A DNA stretch of 64,000 nucleotides. Origin: Tritrichomonas musculus (Eukaryota > Parabasalia > Tritrichomonadida > Tritrichomonadidae). The notes beneath the pieces were generated by a model that saw only the letters and a list, made by a program, of their open reading frames with translations, was not told the DNA's origin and searched no databases. Below are positions 52,072-60,459 of this stretch, in pieces. Numbering within the stretch: position 1 is the first letter of the stretch; each line of letters starts with the position of its first letter. The position numbers were made by a program, and so were the translations under genes. The stretch is taken from positions 186,001 through 250,000 of the forward strand of contig JAPFFF010000044.1 of NCBI GenBank assembly GCA_039105265.1, read 5' to 3'.

Positions 52072-53664
52072 ATGACAAGTGATGTAGGTACACAAACTAA
52101 ACCTAACAATAAAATACAACTACTACAAGGTACTATTAAATTTCGACCTAAACTAGTTGATAGAGATGTTGCAAGATTAACAAGAGGTTTGGGTCAAACT
52201 ATATGGAAGTTCTCTAATAATCAAATAAATCTACAAAAATTATATGAGACATATTTAAATACTAGTATATCTTTTAAAGACGTACTTGAATTTGCTAATA
52301 GACTCAAGAGAGAGAGACCAAAAGCAAAATTTTCAGGTTGTGTGTTTGCGATTAAGAAAAATCAAGATGATAAAGATGAACATGGGCATTACATAACAGT
52401 ATTAAAGCCATATCAATATACTCTCCAAGAATCAGATCAAGGTATATTAACAGAGATAAAATTACATTATGATATTATCAACATAAGGATATCTCGAATG
52501 AAAACTGAGGAGGAAAAACAAGCAGCTAGAGAACTGAGAGAGCAGATGAAAGAAAGAACATTGAAAAGTGATAAGAAAGAATATAAAACTAGAGGTATTC
52601 AAACAGATGATATACCAGAATTGGCTCCATTACCCAGATCTCCAACTTTAAATCGAAATGATTATCATCTTAACCTTAGGAAAATCGGTAGGAACCGACC
52701 CACAAATGTTGAGCCACCAACAAGGGATCTAAATCAAAACAGAATTCAACATTTACTTCAAAGTAGTACAAATTTAGATGATGATAGACCTAAGAAAAAA
52801 TCAAAACAACCTAAGACAAAATCAAAACGACCTCGTTCACCTTCACCTCCACCTCCTCCTCCTTCTCATTCACCTTCACCTCCACCACCTCGTTCACCTC
52901 CACCTCCACCACCTCCTCCTCCTTCATCACCACCTCCACAGTTTCCATCATCACATACCTCTCGAGGTACTAGTCCTCCTCCAAGACAACCCCGTATGAC
53001 ACCACAGAAGGCAGGAGAGTATACAGTAGACCAAGGACATAATAGGATTCATGATTGGAGGAGTTTAGTCAATGATGAAAATATAGACGAAGATGTTATT
53101 GATGACTACTTGAAACTTCTATATGAAAAAGGAAAGAGATTGAATAAACAACTTGGTCAAAATGAGGCAGAGTTTGATAAAAAGAAAATATTGGTTTTAC
53201 CTACTGCATTTTATACCCTCCTTTCTATAGCATATGAGACTAATGATAATGGAAAATTACTAGAACTGATGAAAAGTCCTATCTCAGGTAAACAGTCATT
53301 TTCACATTTCGATAAAGTATTTGTCCCCATTTGCTCAGATGGAGAACATTGGGTTTTATGTATTGTTCGATATTCAAAGAAAATAATCGAATGCTATGAC
53401 TCTGAGAATAAGTCAATGGCACCAGAGGTAAAGACACTTAATAAGTATATCAATATTTCAGCAACAGGTAAGTTAAAAGCAAAATATTATGATGTACCTA
53501 GTCAAAGGAATAACAAGGATTGTGGAGTGTTTCTAATGGAATCTTGTCGTACCTTTTTGCATGAAGGAGATGGTAAGTTTAAACAACGCAATATGCCAGA
53601 TATTAGAAAGAGAATACTTCGAGAACTTCAAAACAATGAATTAGAAACAGGTGTTGTATATTAA
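52072..53664 (+). CDS. Maverick A Ulp1/adenain-type cysteine protease
   Basis: A 530-residue protein in three parts: an N-terminal domain of about 110 residues (IKFRPKLVDRDVARLTRGLG, also found in element B proteins), a charged then proline-rich linker (about 255-310, mostly PPPP and PSP), and a C-terminal protease domain. The protease domain shows the C48/adenain signature in order: EHWVLCIV with the histidine, CYDSEN with the aspartate and NNKDCGVFLMESC with glutamine/cysteine region. In Polintons and adenoviruses this enzyme matures capsid proteins. Confidence 0.85.
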   Translation: MTSDVGTQTKPNNKIQLLQGTIKFRPKLVDRDVARLTRGLGQTIWKFSNNQINLQKLYETYLNTSISFKDVLEFANRLKRERPKAKFSGCVFAIKKNQDDKDEHGHYITVLKPYQYTLQESDQGILTEIKLHYDIINIRISRMKTEEEKQAARELREQMKERTLKSDKKEYKTRGIQTDDIPELAPLPRSPTLNRNDYHLNLRKIGRNRPTNVEPPTRDLNQNRIQHLLQSSTNLDDDRPKKKSKQPKTKSKRPRSPSPPPPPPSHSPSPPPPRSPPPPPPPPPSSPPPQFPSSHTSRGTSPPPRQPRMTPQKAGEYTVDQGHNRIHDWRSLVNDENIDEDVIDDYLKLLYEKGKRLNKQLGQNEAEFDKKKILVLPTAFYTLLSIAYETNDNGKLLELMKSPISGKQSFSHFDKVFVPICSDGEHWVLCIVRYSKKIIECYDSENKSMAPEVKTLNKYINISATGKLKAKYYDVPSQRNNKDCGVFLMESCRTFLHEGDGKFKQRNMPDIRKRILRELQNNELETGVVY

Positions 53665-53688
53665 TAAAGACTTTTTATTCAACTCGAA

Positions 53689-54735
53689 ATGGAATTACCA
53701 CCAAGTGTTAAAACTCTTTATCCTAATCGAGATAATATAGTTAATGATGGTAATACACCTCTTCCAATCGAAACAGCCTACTTCCTTGAGGATGCTCAAC
53801 ATGATAAAGCTAAGTTTAATAGGTATTGGTTTAATTTCCCACCAGAATGGTCAACTGCAAACAAAGGGGAATCTATTGTTGGTGTTCGTTCAGCGCATAT
53901 CATTAAGAGAAGACGCAAATTAGAATTTAATGTGACTATATTTAAAGTACAAAAATCCTACTTTGTTTTACATGGAGGAAATATAAACGACCCTATTTTA
54001 ACTCAAGAACTACTTGATAAATTCTACCAGGACGAGCTCAAAGTAGAATATGAAAAAGAGCCTACTTGGAAATGGATAGCAAATTTTGATGTTATTGATT
54101 GGGTGTCAGAGGAAGGGGACTTAAGAGGGTTCTTTGATGCTGTCAACGCCGCGATGAAATCTTGGATAGCTATGCATGGAGAATATGGACATGCATTTTC
54201 CCAAAATGATTCATTAATTGCATATCGAGATATACAAACAGATGGATATTATGATAAAGATGGTTTTCATGAAATCATTTATACAGAAAGAAATAAAGCA
54301 GAGAACAATAAATACTACTATACCAATAGTAAGAATGAACGAGATTGGGAGTATACTGCACCATATATGAACTTTTTCCAACTTAAATCCTGGAATGATG
54401 ACTTTGCAGATGTGTTTAATATAGGTAATGGCATATTTCAAAATAAACCAGAAAAATATCAAACATGGAGTAAGACATTAATATTTGATAATATATGGGA
54501 CAGACAATCATGCAAAATATATTCATCGATAGGTGAACAAGCATTACATAACTATATTGGAGATAGTGATGTTGAATATAGTCCGATTAAGTACTTCAAG
54601 TTAAACTCAATGGACCAAAGGTTTTGGATAGACTTCTATAGTGATGCCCATTATAATTGTCCAACAAAACTACCTCCAAATGATTCATTTGTAATCGAAA
54701 TGCAATTCCTTCAATACGATAAGATGTTTATTTAA
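53689..54735 (+). CDS. Maverick A putative minor capsid (penton-like) protein
   Basis: A 348-residue protein, predicted rich in beta-strand, with a clear paralogue in element B. Shared landmarks are the opening MELPPxVKT, IVGVRS, RRKLEF, RDIQTDGYYD, FDNIWDR-SCK, SSLGEQ/SSIGEQ with LHNYIG, YFKLNSxDQRFWI and the ending EMQFLxYxKM. I infer a virion protein, most likely the minor capsid protein, from conservation and its place next to the protease; the fold is not provable by eye. It starts 24 bases after the protease. Confidence 0.55.
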   Translation: MELPPSVKTLYPNRDNIVNDGNTPLPIETAYFLEDAQHDKAKFNRYWFNFPPEWSTANKGESIVGVRSAHIIKRRRKLEFNVTIFKVQKSYFVLHGGNINDPILTQELLDKFYQDELKVEYEKEPTWKWIANFDVIDWVSEEGDLRGFFDAVNAAMKSWIAMHGEYGHAFSQNDSLIAYRDIQTDGYYDKDGFHEIIYTERNKAENNKYYYTNSKNERDWEYTAPYMNFFQLKSWNDDFADVFNIGNGIFQNKPEKYQTWSKTLIFDNIWDRQSCKIYSSIGEQALHNYIGDSDVEYSPIKYFKLNSMDQRFWIDFYSDAHYNCPTKLPPNDSFVIEMQFLQYDKMFI

Positions 54736-54741
54736 AAATAA

Positions 54742-55551
54742 ATGAGTAAAGAAGAACCAAGCCCATATGAAAAATTATACAACAAAGCTAAATGGAAGAC
54801 CTTGGACAAATACCTTAGCATGGCAAAACAAGAGAATCTAAATGAAGACGAAGCAAAGAAATACTTTGATGAAAAAGTAGTACATGATAAGAGAGTACCG
54901 AAAGCACAATATATACCAATTGTATCCAAACATCCTCATGGTTATCAAATGGATACCTTCATTAATAATAAAGAGGCAGGTGGGTTGAATTATCTAATGT
55001 TCATCAATATCAACACCAGAAAAGCATATGCATATCCTATGAATGGTAAAGGAGCAAGAGAAGTATTAACAGCACTTCATAAATTTGTTAATGATGTACC
55101 TCATGTATATTCGATAACAAGTGATGAGGATGCAGCATATTTATCATCAACAGTCTTAGACTTCATGAGAGAGAAGAACATAAAATACCGAACAACAACT
55201 GAGAATAACCATAATGTACTTGGCATTATTAATAGGTTTATGAGAACTATAAGAGATGCTATTGGTGAAAATAGGTTTATTCAACCAAAGGAGATGCATG
55301 ATTTGGTCAACATATATAACAACTCTCCTCATAGGTCTTTAGATAATAAAGCACCTAATGATATTACTCCAGAGGATGAAATAAAGTACATACAAAAGAA
55401 TGCACGCATTAATCCATACCATTTTAATCCAGGTGAGAAGGTCAGGTTAGTACTCGAAAAAGAACCATTTGGTAAAAGAAGAAGTAATTTGTCTAATGAG
55501 TCTTATATAGTTGACTCGCAGAGAGTAGGAGATGGGGGAGCCAAGGGGTAA
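54742..55551 (+). CDS. Maverick A retrovirus-type integrase, partial
   Basis: A DDE-type integrase core with the landmarks YQMDTFIN, NTRKAYAYPMNGKGA, ITSDEDAAYLSS and NHNVLGIINRFMRTIRD. It parallels the integrase of element B along its length and is shorter than that copy. Retrovirus-type integrases insert Polinton DNA. It begins six bases after the previous gene, showing the tight packing of the element. Confidence 0.8.
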   Translation: MSKEEPSPYEKLYNKAKWKTLDKYLSMAKQENLNEDEAKKYFDEKVVHDKRVPKAQYIPIVSKHPHGYQMDTFINNKEAGGLNYLMFININTRKAYAYPMNGKGAREVLTALHKFVNDVPHVYSITSDEDAAYLSSTVLDFMREKNIKYRTTTENNHNVLGIINRFMRTIRDAIGENRFIQPKEMHDLVNIYNNSPHRSLDNKAPNDITPEDEIKYIQKNARINPYHFNPGEKVRLVLEKEPFGKRRSNLSNESYIVDSQRVGDGGAKG

Positions 55552-55854
55552 ATACTTTGCCTTGATTTTCGGGTCTGATTTTCAATACGAGGGTACACCT
55601 GTCTTCTAGCATTCATTTTCGGAGTTATGTTTCAATACTAGGAGCCCAAACTTGGGAAATGCTGAAATTTCAAAAAAAGTGCCCAAAAATGGATGTTTTG
55701 AGGGGTTTTGGAGGCAAAAATAATGACCAAATTCAGGCCCATTTTGATGCAAAAAGGAAATGTAAAAGATGGAATTTTTCATGAAAAATGGGAGAGGGGT
55801 AGATATCAATCTTTTTGTAAGGGATAATTTTTTTAATGCGGAGGTAAAGAAAAG
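55552..55854. other. GC-richer noncoding block with imperfect direct repeats
   Basis: About 300 bases with clearly more G+C than the flanks and no gene. Two similar stretches, gattttcgggtctgattttc and cattttcggagttatgtttc, each followed by aatac-agg, lie 47 bp apart. It is the boundary between Maverick A and the Rep block and could be a terminal or replication-origin region of the inserted element (inference). Confidence 0.5.
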
Positions 55855-57000
55855 ATGAGCCAACCAACGATCGACAACCACCAAGAAATAGATGAGCAAC
55901 CAGTTGATGATGTATGGAATTTAGCATTAATGCTCGGCATTTCTGAAGAAACACTTGAAGCAATTATTGATGAATTTCCATATAATTCTGAATTTGAAGA
56001 TAATGTAATTGATAGAATCCTTGACTTTATTATACCCAAACTTGATGAAATGGGTTATGATGGTGATGCTACTTATGGTAGTGTATATTGGTTTGCAAAG
56101 GGTTATAATGCTAAGAAAGAAGCTGAAGCTATTGAAGCCGAAGCTATTAATGAATTAATGAATCTTCCATTCCAACCAGAAATCAAATATTTGGGAATCC
56201 CACATGCTCCAAAGCATCCAAAAGCACCAAAAAGATATATTGATAGCAACGATTCAGCATATCTCAATTACATTAAACGTAAGCATTTCAATGTTAAAGA
56301 TAAGGTTAATGATAAGGTTAGGGATATTCTTCGTAAACGTTTTAACGAGAAAATTGAAAAAGAAAATACTCAAATCCATGCATCCAAATCTAATTATAAG
56401 AGAATGCTTGATGATTTACGTAAGCAACCACCTACACTTAAACCGTTACCAGATGATGCTAAACCTTATACTCAAATCTTGTTTGAGAAAGAAAACCAAG
56501 AATTGCTAGAATATTTTGAGAAGTTTGGTCATGAATTCAAAAGTATTGATGAAGAGAATCTTAAAATTAATGAGCCATATGATGAACTGAAAGCATTAGA
56601 ATGTTTAGGAAAAGCTAGAAGTAAGCATCCAAAAGATTCAGATGTTGAAGAGAAAAATATAGATAAAGATAAAAAGAAAGATCCAATTGTAGTGTATTAC
56701 CTTAACAAGATTCATAAGCTTGAAGACATCTTCCAATATCTTGATAATGTTATGTTTAAGCAAGAAATCAAACCATTCAAGTTAACGTTTGAGATAGGTG
56801 GTGTAGTAGTATACGTTAGGCTGTGCGCCCTTAACGGTCGCCCAGACCTAACCGCACATATGATTTCACCAAGGCCATTTATAAACATTTTTTCTCTATT
56901 TTTATTTTTATATTTATATTTTTATATTTTTTATCTTCATATCAAAAAAACAAATGTGGGGAAAAAGAAGGAACTATATGATCACATTCTGGACACATGA
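55855..57000 (+). CDS. Unknown protein in the Rep block
   Basis: A 381-residue frame. Residues 1-85 are acidic and helical (MLGISEETLEAIIDEF, IIPKLDEMGYDGDATYGSVY); the middle is lysine-rich and charged (HAPKHPKAPKRYIDSN, RKHFNVKDKVNDKVRDILRK); about 270-320 include IHKLEDIFQYLDNVMFKQEI and FEIGGVVVYVRLC. The final 55 residues are F/Y/L-rich, overlap the next gene and are probably read from noncoding DNA. I do not recognise it. Confidence 0.5.
   Translation: MSQPTIDNHQEIDEQPVDDVWNLALMLGISEETLEAIIDEFPYNSEFEDNVIDRILDFIIPKLDEMGYDGDATYGSVYWFAKGYNAKKEAEAIEAEAINELMNLPFQPEIKYLGIPHAPKHPKAPKRYIDSNDSAYLNYIKRKHFNVKDKVNDKVRDILRKRFNEKIEKENTQIHASKSNYKRMLDDLRKQPPTLKPLPDDAKPYTQILFEKENQELLEYFEKFGHEFKSIDEENLKINEPYDELKALECLGKARSKHPKDSDVEEKNIDKDKKKDPIVVYYLNKIHKLEDIFQYLDNVMFKQEIKPFKLTFEIGGVVVYVRLCALNGRPDLTAHMISPRPFINIFSLFLFLYLYFYIFYLHIKKTNVGKKKELYDHILDT
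56815..56852. promoter_or_regulatory. GC-rich hairpin just upstream of the Rep domain
   Basis: GTTAGGCTG (56815-56823) pairs with CAG-a-CCTAAC (56843-56852), a 9-bp stem with one bulged A. Inside the loop GCG and CGC can pair again. Directly before it stands tagtatac. In CRESS viruses a hairpin next to rep carries the origin; here that role is only a suggestion. Confidence 0.4.
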
Positions 57001-57253
57001 ATACCCTGAAGAACTGCCAGATAACTCCACTTATCTATGTACATGTGAGGATACTTGTGAGAATGGCAGATATCATGGTCATGCATTCATTTATTTCAAA
57101 AATCCAGAAGATATGAAGTGTGTTAAGAGCTTATTTGGTCATAATGCTCATTTAGAAGTGCCTCGTAGAAACAGCTGGTGTATTCGATATATTCTTAATA
57201 ACAATACGAGAAAACATGACTTCCAAGAATTTGGTGAACGACCATTAGATTAA
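56954..57253 (+). CDS. HUH-endonuclease (CRESS Rep-like) domain protein
   Basis: A 99-residue protein, or 91 if started at the ATG at 56978. It shows Rep landmarks in order: a motif-1-like ITFWTHEYPEE (10-20), motif 2 with the HUH pair YHGHAFIYF (H41, H43), NAHLEVPRR (64-72), motif-3 region SWCIRYILN with tyrosine 79, and the DFQEFGERP ending (89-97) common in Rep nuclease domains. Known Reps nick the origin through the tyrosine. No superfamily-3 helicase domain follows; the next gene is an HNH endonuclease. Confidence 0.7.
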   Translation: MWGKRRNYMITFWTHEYPEELPDNSTYLCTCEDTCENGRYHGHAFIYFKNPEDMKCVKSLFGHNAHLEVPRRNSWCIRYILNNNTRKHDFQEFGERPLD

Positions 57254-57270
57254 TTTTTTATATTTGAAAA

Positions 57271-57582
57271 ATGAGCTTTGTTCCATTAAAAGGCTTTATA
57301 AATGACTATGAGATTTTAAATAAATACCCTTTCACAATAAGAAATAAGAAGACACGTAAACCATTGAAAGATTCAAAACATAATGAAGGTTATTTGACGG
57401 TTAATTTGAATGGTGTAAATTATTTAAAACACGTTATTATTGCCAAACAATTTTTGCCTAACGATGATCCTGTTCACAAAAAAGAAGTCGATCATAAAAA
57501 CCGCAATCGTAAAGATAACCGTCTATGTAATTTACGATGGGTAACGCATTCTGAAAACAATTATAATCGTAAAATGCCGTAA
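57271..57582 (+). CDS. HNH endonuclease
   Basis: A 103-residue protein with the HNH_3/NUMOD-type layout found in homing and phage endonucleases: GYLTVNLNG (40-48), LKHVIIAKQFLPN (52-64), then the ββα-metal core VDHKNRNRKDNRLCNLRWVT (73-92) and SENNYNRK. It cuts DNA and may be a selfish passenger or serve the element. It starts 17 bases after the Rep-like gene and ends 16 bases before the protease, so it belongs to one cluster with either. Confidence 0.85.
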   Translation: MSFVPLKGFINDYEILNKYPFTIRNKKTRKPLKDSKHNEGYLTVNLNGVNYLKHVIIAKQFLPNDDPVHKKEVDHKNRNRKDNRLCNLRWVTHSENNYNRKMP

Positions 57583-57598
57583 TTTATTTTTATTCAAA

Positions 57599-58918
57599 AT
57601 GTCAGATATAATAATTATTCAAGGTCAAATTCGTTTCAATCCACCTATAACAAATCAAAAAGTTACAGATTTGAAAAGAGAACACAATTTTAAATACATA
57701 GATATCACAAATAATTATGTGACATGTTTAGTGCCCTATAATTGGATACCAGCAAAGGGGTTTAGGGATGAATTAGAAATATTTGCGAATAATATGAAGG
57801 GCAAATTATTTAGAGAACGTTTTAGTGGTGAAATTTTGGCCTATAAAGGATCGCCTAATGCTAAATCTGCTTGGCGTTATTTCATTAAATATGGGAAGGT
57901 GCAAAGTGACAATAATGCTGCCTTTAAGTTCATAAAATATTATAAGCCCAAACCAAAAAGACATGCAAAATGGGTGAAGCCAGAGCATGATGATGCATTA
58001 CCGCCACCTCAAGAAGAGCCATCACAAAATAAAACAATCTTTCAGAAAAAGTCATCGTCTTCGGCCAAACCTATACTTAAAAAGTTGGCATCTTCATCGT
58101 CTTCTTCTCAAACGTCTACATTATCATCAAGCGGTACATCAAGAGCGCCATCTCCTCCCCCACCCCCACAAGCATCCCCTCAATCATCAAAACAAACATC
58201 AAGGCACACATCAAGACCACCAACACCTCCAATGGATCTAGACCAATTTATTGATTATAATGCAATCACTGATAATAATTCACAATTAGAATCAAAAGAA
58301 GTATATCCATATCTAAAACTATTAGTAGAAAAAGGAAAAAAGGTGAAAAGAATAGGACATGTAGCCTTATTGCCTCCTGATTGGTTTTATTATCTATATG
58401 AGAATCCGAAACAAGAAGCAGTGGACTCTCTCTTTGAGTATCTTAGTAAAGCTCCACAGTTTAATAAAAAACCAATTGATTATTATGATTGCATTGTAAT
58501 TCCTGCTGAACTAGAGGAACATTGGATATTAATAGTAATCGATAATGGCAATAAAGATATCGGTGTATATGATTCAAACATGAAAGCATACCCAGATATC
58601 GGTAAAATAATGAATAAATTCTTGAAATCACAAGGCATTAATCATAAATATCCAATGAGATATAATCGTGTTCCTAAACAAAATAATGATATTGATTGTG
58701 CTATATTAATGATGCAAAATGCAAGGATATTATTGCATGATGGTAAATGGCCTTATCCAATAGATGACGTACCTAATATTAGACAAAGAATTGCACGTGA
58801 ATTAAAGAGCAAATCATTAGAAACAGCTGCCCTCCCACCTACACCACCAAGTTTTCAAAAACATTCTAACAACACAGAAAAACCGACTCTTCCCAAAAAA
58901 AAAAATGAGTCAAGCTGA
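57599..58918 (+). CDS. Maverick B Ulp1/adenain-type cysteine protease
   Basis: A 439-residue protein with the same plan as in element A: an N-terminal domain of about 110 residues (IIIQGQIRFNPPITNQKVTD), a Ser/Pro-rich linker (about 150-215) and a C-terminal protease domain with EHWILIVID, VYDSNMK and NNDIDCAILMMQNA as His, Asp and Cys regions. Capsid maturation is the expected role. Its start ATG follows ttttattcaaa, the motif shared by the element's genes. A small gene overlaps its end. Confidence 0.82.
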   Translation: MSDIIIIQGQIRFNPPITNQKVTDLKREHNFKYIDITNNYVTCLVPYNWIPAKGFRDELEIFANNMKGKLFRERFSGEILAYKGSPNAKSAWRYFIKYGKVQSDNNAAFKFIKYYKPKPKRHAKWVKPEHDDALPPPQEEPSQNKTIFQKKSSSSAKPILKKLASSSSSSQTSTLSSSGTSRAPSPPPPPQASPQSSKQTSRHTSRPPTPPMDLDQFIDYNAITDNNSQLESKEVYPYLKLLVEKGKKVKRIGHVALLPPDWFYYLYENPKQEAVDSLFEYLSKAPQFNKKPIDYYDCIVIPAELEEHWILIVIDNGNKDIGVYDSNMKAYPDIGKIMNKFLKSQGINHKYPMRYNRVPKQNNDIDCAILMMQNARILLHDGKWPYPIDDVPNIRQRIARELKSKSLETAALPPTPPSFQKHSNNTEKPTLPKKKNESS

Positions 58919-59063
58919 GAAGGAAAGAATCGAACAAGAGACTTATAATTATTTTATTAAAAAAGGTGCATATCATTTAGCTAAATCATATAAATACCCT
59001 TATTGGAATGTTCATGAAGATGTAGAATCTGGTGTACCAAAAGATAAATCAAAAAGAATGTAA
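58905..59063 (+). CDS. Small 52-aa protein overlapping the protease end
   Basis: A short frame MSQAEKERIEQETYNYFIKK ... VESGVPKDKSKRM begins 14 bases before the protease stop, in another frame. It is charged at the start with aromatic residues in the middle (YKYPYWNVHED). No family is recognised. Its place in the gene row and the clean spacing to the next gene (26 bases) make it plausible. Confidence 0.5.
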   Translation: MSQAEKERIEQETYNYFIKKGAYHLAKSYKYPYWNVHEDVESGVPKDKSKRM

Positions 59064-59088
59064 ATTAAAAATTTTTCAATAAATAAAA

Positions 59089-59457
59089 ATGCCAGAATTA
59101 ATTTTGCCAATTGAATGTTCACTTTATTTTAATAAAACATTGAAAAAGACAGAAATATCTGAATTATCAGAAATTTGTAAATCAAAGTTTAAATTATCAA
59201 ACAAAAAAATAATCTTTACTGATTGGGCAAAGAAATTTGATTGGGATGATTATGAGGACGTTAAAGAAATATTGAATTTAGTGGCCAAATATTGTTCAGT
59301 ACATAAAATCACACTTTTTGGATCGATAATTGGTTATATAGGTGAAAGGAATGAAAATATGGTCAAATCAAAAGCCTATCAGATTCAATTGAAAAAGGGA
59401 GATATAATTCCAAAGGAAATAATTCTTCATGCTAGTAAATCAAGAAAGAATAAGTAA
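59089..59457 (+). CDS. Stand-alone relative of the protease N-terminal domain
   Basis: A 122-residue protein whose plan resembles the N-terminal domain of both proteases in this region: a first strand ILPIECSLYFNKTLKKTEIS (compare IQGQIRFNPPITNQKVTD), a W before a D-rich helix (WDDYEDVKEILNLVA), and a second sheet FGSIIGYIGER followed by YQIQLKKG. I infer a shared small domain used both free and fused to the protease, perhaps binding the capsid. Function is unknown. Confidence 0.5.
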   Translation: MPELILPIECSLYFNKTLKKTEISELSEICKSKFKLSNKKIIFTDWAKKFDWDDYEDVKEILNLVAKYCSVHKITLFGSIIGYIGERNENMVKSKAYQIQLKKGDIIPKEIILHASKSRKNK

Positions 59458-59477
59458 GATATTTATTTTTAGTCAAA

Positions 59478-60449
59478 ATGGAGTTACCGCCAAGAGTTAA
59501 AACACAACACCCTAATCGTGAAAATATTGTACATGATGCTAACGTTCCTGTCCCAATTGAGACTGCTTTTTTCTTAGAGGACTCACAAAGAGATCCAAGC
59601 AAATTTAATCGTTTTTATTTCAATTTTCCTGGTGATTGGTCAACGTCAAACAAAGGCGAAACAATTGTGGGTGTAAGGTCAATGTGGCTCGTTTCAAAAA
59701 GACGAAAACTTGAATTCACAATTAGAATTGCTAAATATGTAAAAAAGATGTTTCAATCTATTGTGGGGAATACGACAAATGAAAAAATAACCAATATGCA
59801 AACATCAGATGGTTATAAAAATAGTATTAAAATCAAAGAAATAAAAGTAATTGACTGGCTCTCAACAGAAAGAGATTTCAGAGGTTTTTTTGAAGCAGTA
59901 CACAATTCATTGAAAAATTATATCTCATCTTTATGGAAGGATCCTTATGAAATATTTGAACAATCTGATCTTGATGTTTTGAATAGAGATATACAAACTG
60001 ACGGTTATTATGACGATAGAGGGTTTCATGAAAAAATATATTCTGAACGAAACAATAATCCTTTAGATCCATACGGTTGTGCTTTCAAATTGAAAGAAAT
60101 AAACAAAGATTTTGAAGAAGTATTCAATATTGGTGACGAACCTACTCAAAATAAAAAGAATGTATATTTTGATTTCTGGGATGACGTTCTAACTTTTGAT
60201 AATATTTGGGATCGTCATTCATGTAAAGTTTATTCTTCACTTGGCGAACAATCATTACATAATTATATCGGTAATTCACAAATTTATTATAATCCTATCA
60301 AATATTTTAAATTGAATTCCTCTGATCAACGGTTTTGGATTGAATTATATTCTGCCAGACAATACAATGCCCCCGTTAAATTACCCAATGGAGAAACTTT
60401 TGTCATGGAAATGCAGTTCTTGCCTTATAATAAGATGTTATACGTTTAA
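59478..60449 (+). CDS. Maverick B putative minor capsid (penton-like) protein
   Basis: A 323-residue paralogue of the protein at 53689. Shared stretches include MELPPRVKT, STSNKGETIVGVRS, RRKLEFTI, RDIQTDGYYDDRGFHEKIYS, LTFDNIWDRHSCKVYSSLGE and the end EMQFLPYNKM. Sequence away from these blocks has diverged widely. A beta-rich virion protein is the likeliest role. The ATG follows tttttagtcaaa. Confidence 0.55.
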   Translation: MELPPRVKTQHPNRENIVHDANVPVPIETAFFLEDSQRDPSKFNRFYFNFPGDWSTSNKGETIVGVRSMWLVSKRRKLEFTIRIAKYVKKMFQSIVGNTTNEKITNMQTSDGYKNSIKIKEIKVIDWLSTERDFRGFFEAVHNSLKNYISSLWKDPYEIFEQSDLDVLNRDIQTDGYYDDRGFHEKIYSERNNNPLDPYGCAFKLKEINKDFEEVFNIGDEPTQNKKNVYFDFWDDVLTFDNIWDRHSCKVYSSLGEQSLHNYIGNSQIYYNPIKYFKLNSSDQRFWIELYSARQYNAPVKLPNGETFVMEMQFLPYNKMLYV

Positions 60450-60459
60450 TTTATAGAAA

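Larger units (their letters stand above)
51791..55551 (+). mobile_element. Maverick/Polinton element A, partial
   Basis: Virus-like fossil of the Maverick/Polinton family. Its visible parts, all on the plus strand and tightly packed, are a small coiled-coil protein, an Ulp1/adenain-type protease, a putative minor capsid protein and a retrovirus-type integrase. The order protease - minor capsid - integrase is the same as in element B. It looks broken, with at least one major break: packaging ATPase and major capsid genes do not follow, and another virus-derived block (55.8-57.3 kb) lies where they would be expected. The remaining reading frames are otherwise open, so it is not very old. Terminal repeats were not found. 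Confidence 0.85.
55855..57253 (+). mobile_element. Virus-derived block with CRESS-type Rep domain
   Basis: This stretch separates Maverick A from Maverick B. It has a 381-residue protein of unknown family, a GC-rich hairpin and an HUH-endonuclease domain typical of Rep of small circular single-stranded DNA viruses. Only the nuclease part of Rep is seen; the block looks incomplete, with at least one break. Rep genes of this kind are known as endogenous copies in several protist parasites. Relative age cannot be fixed beyond its lying between two Maverick copies. Confidence 0.6.
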
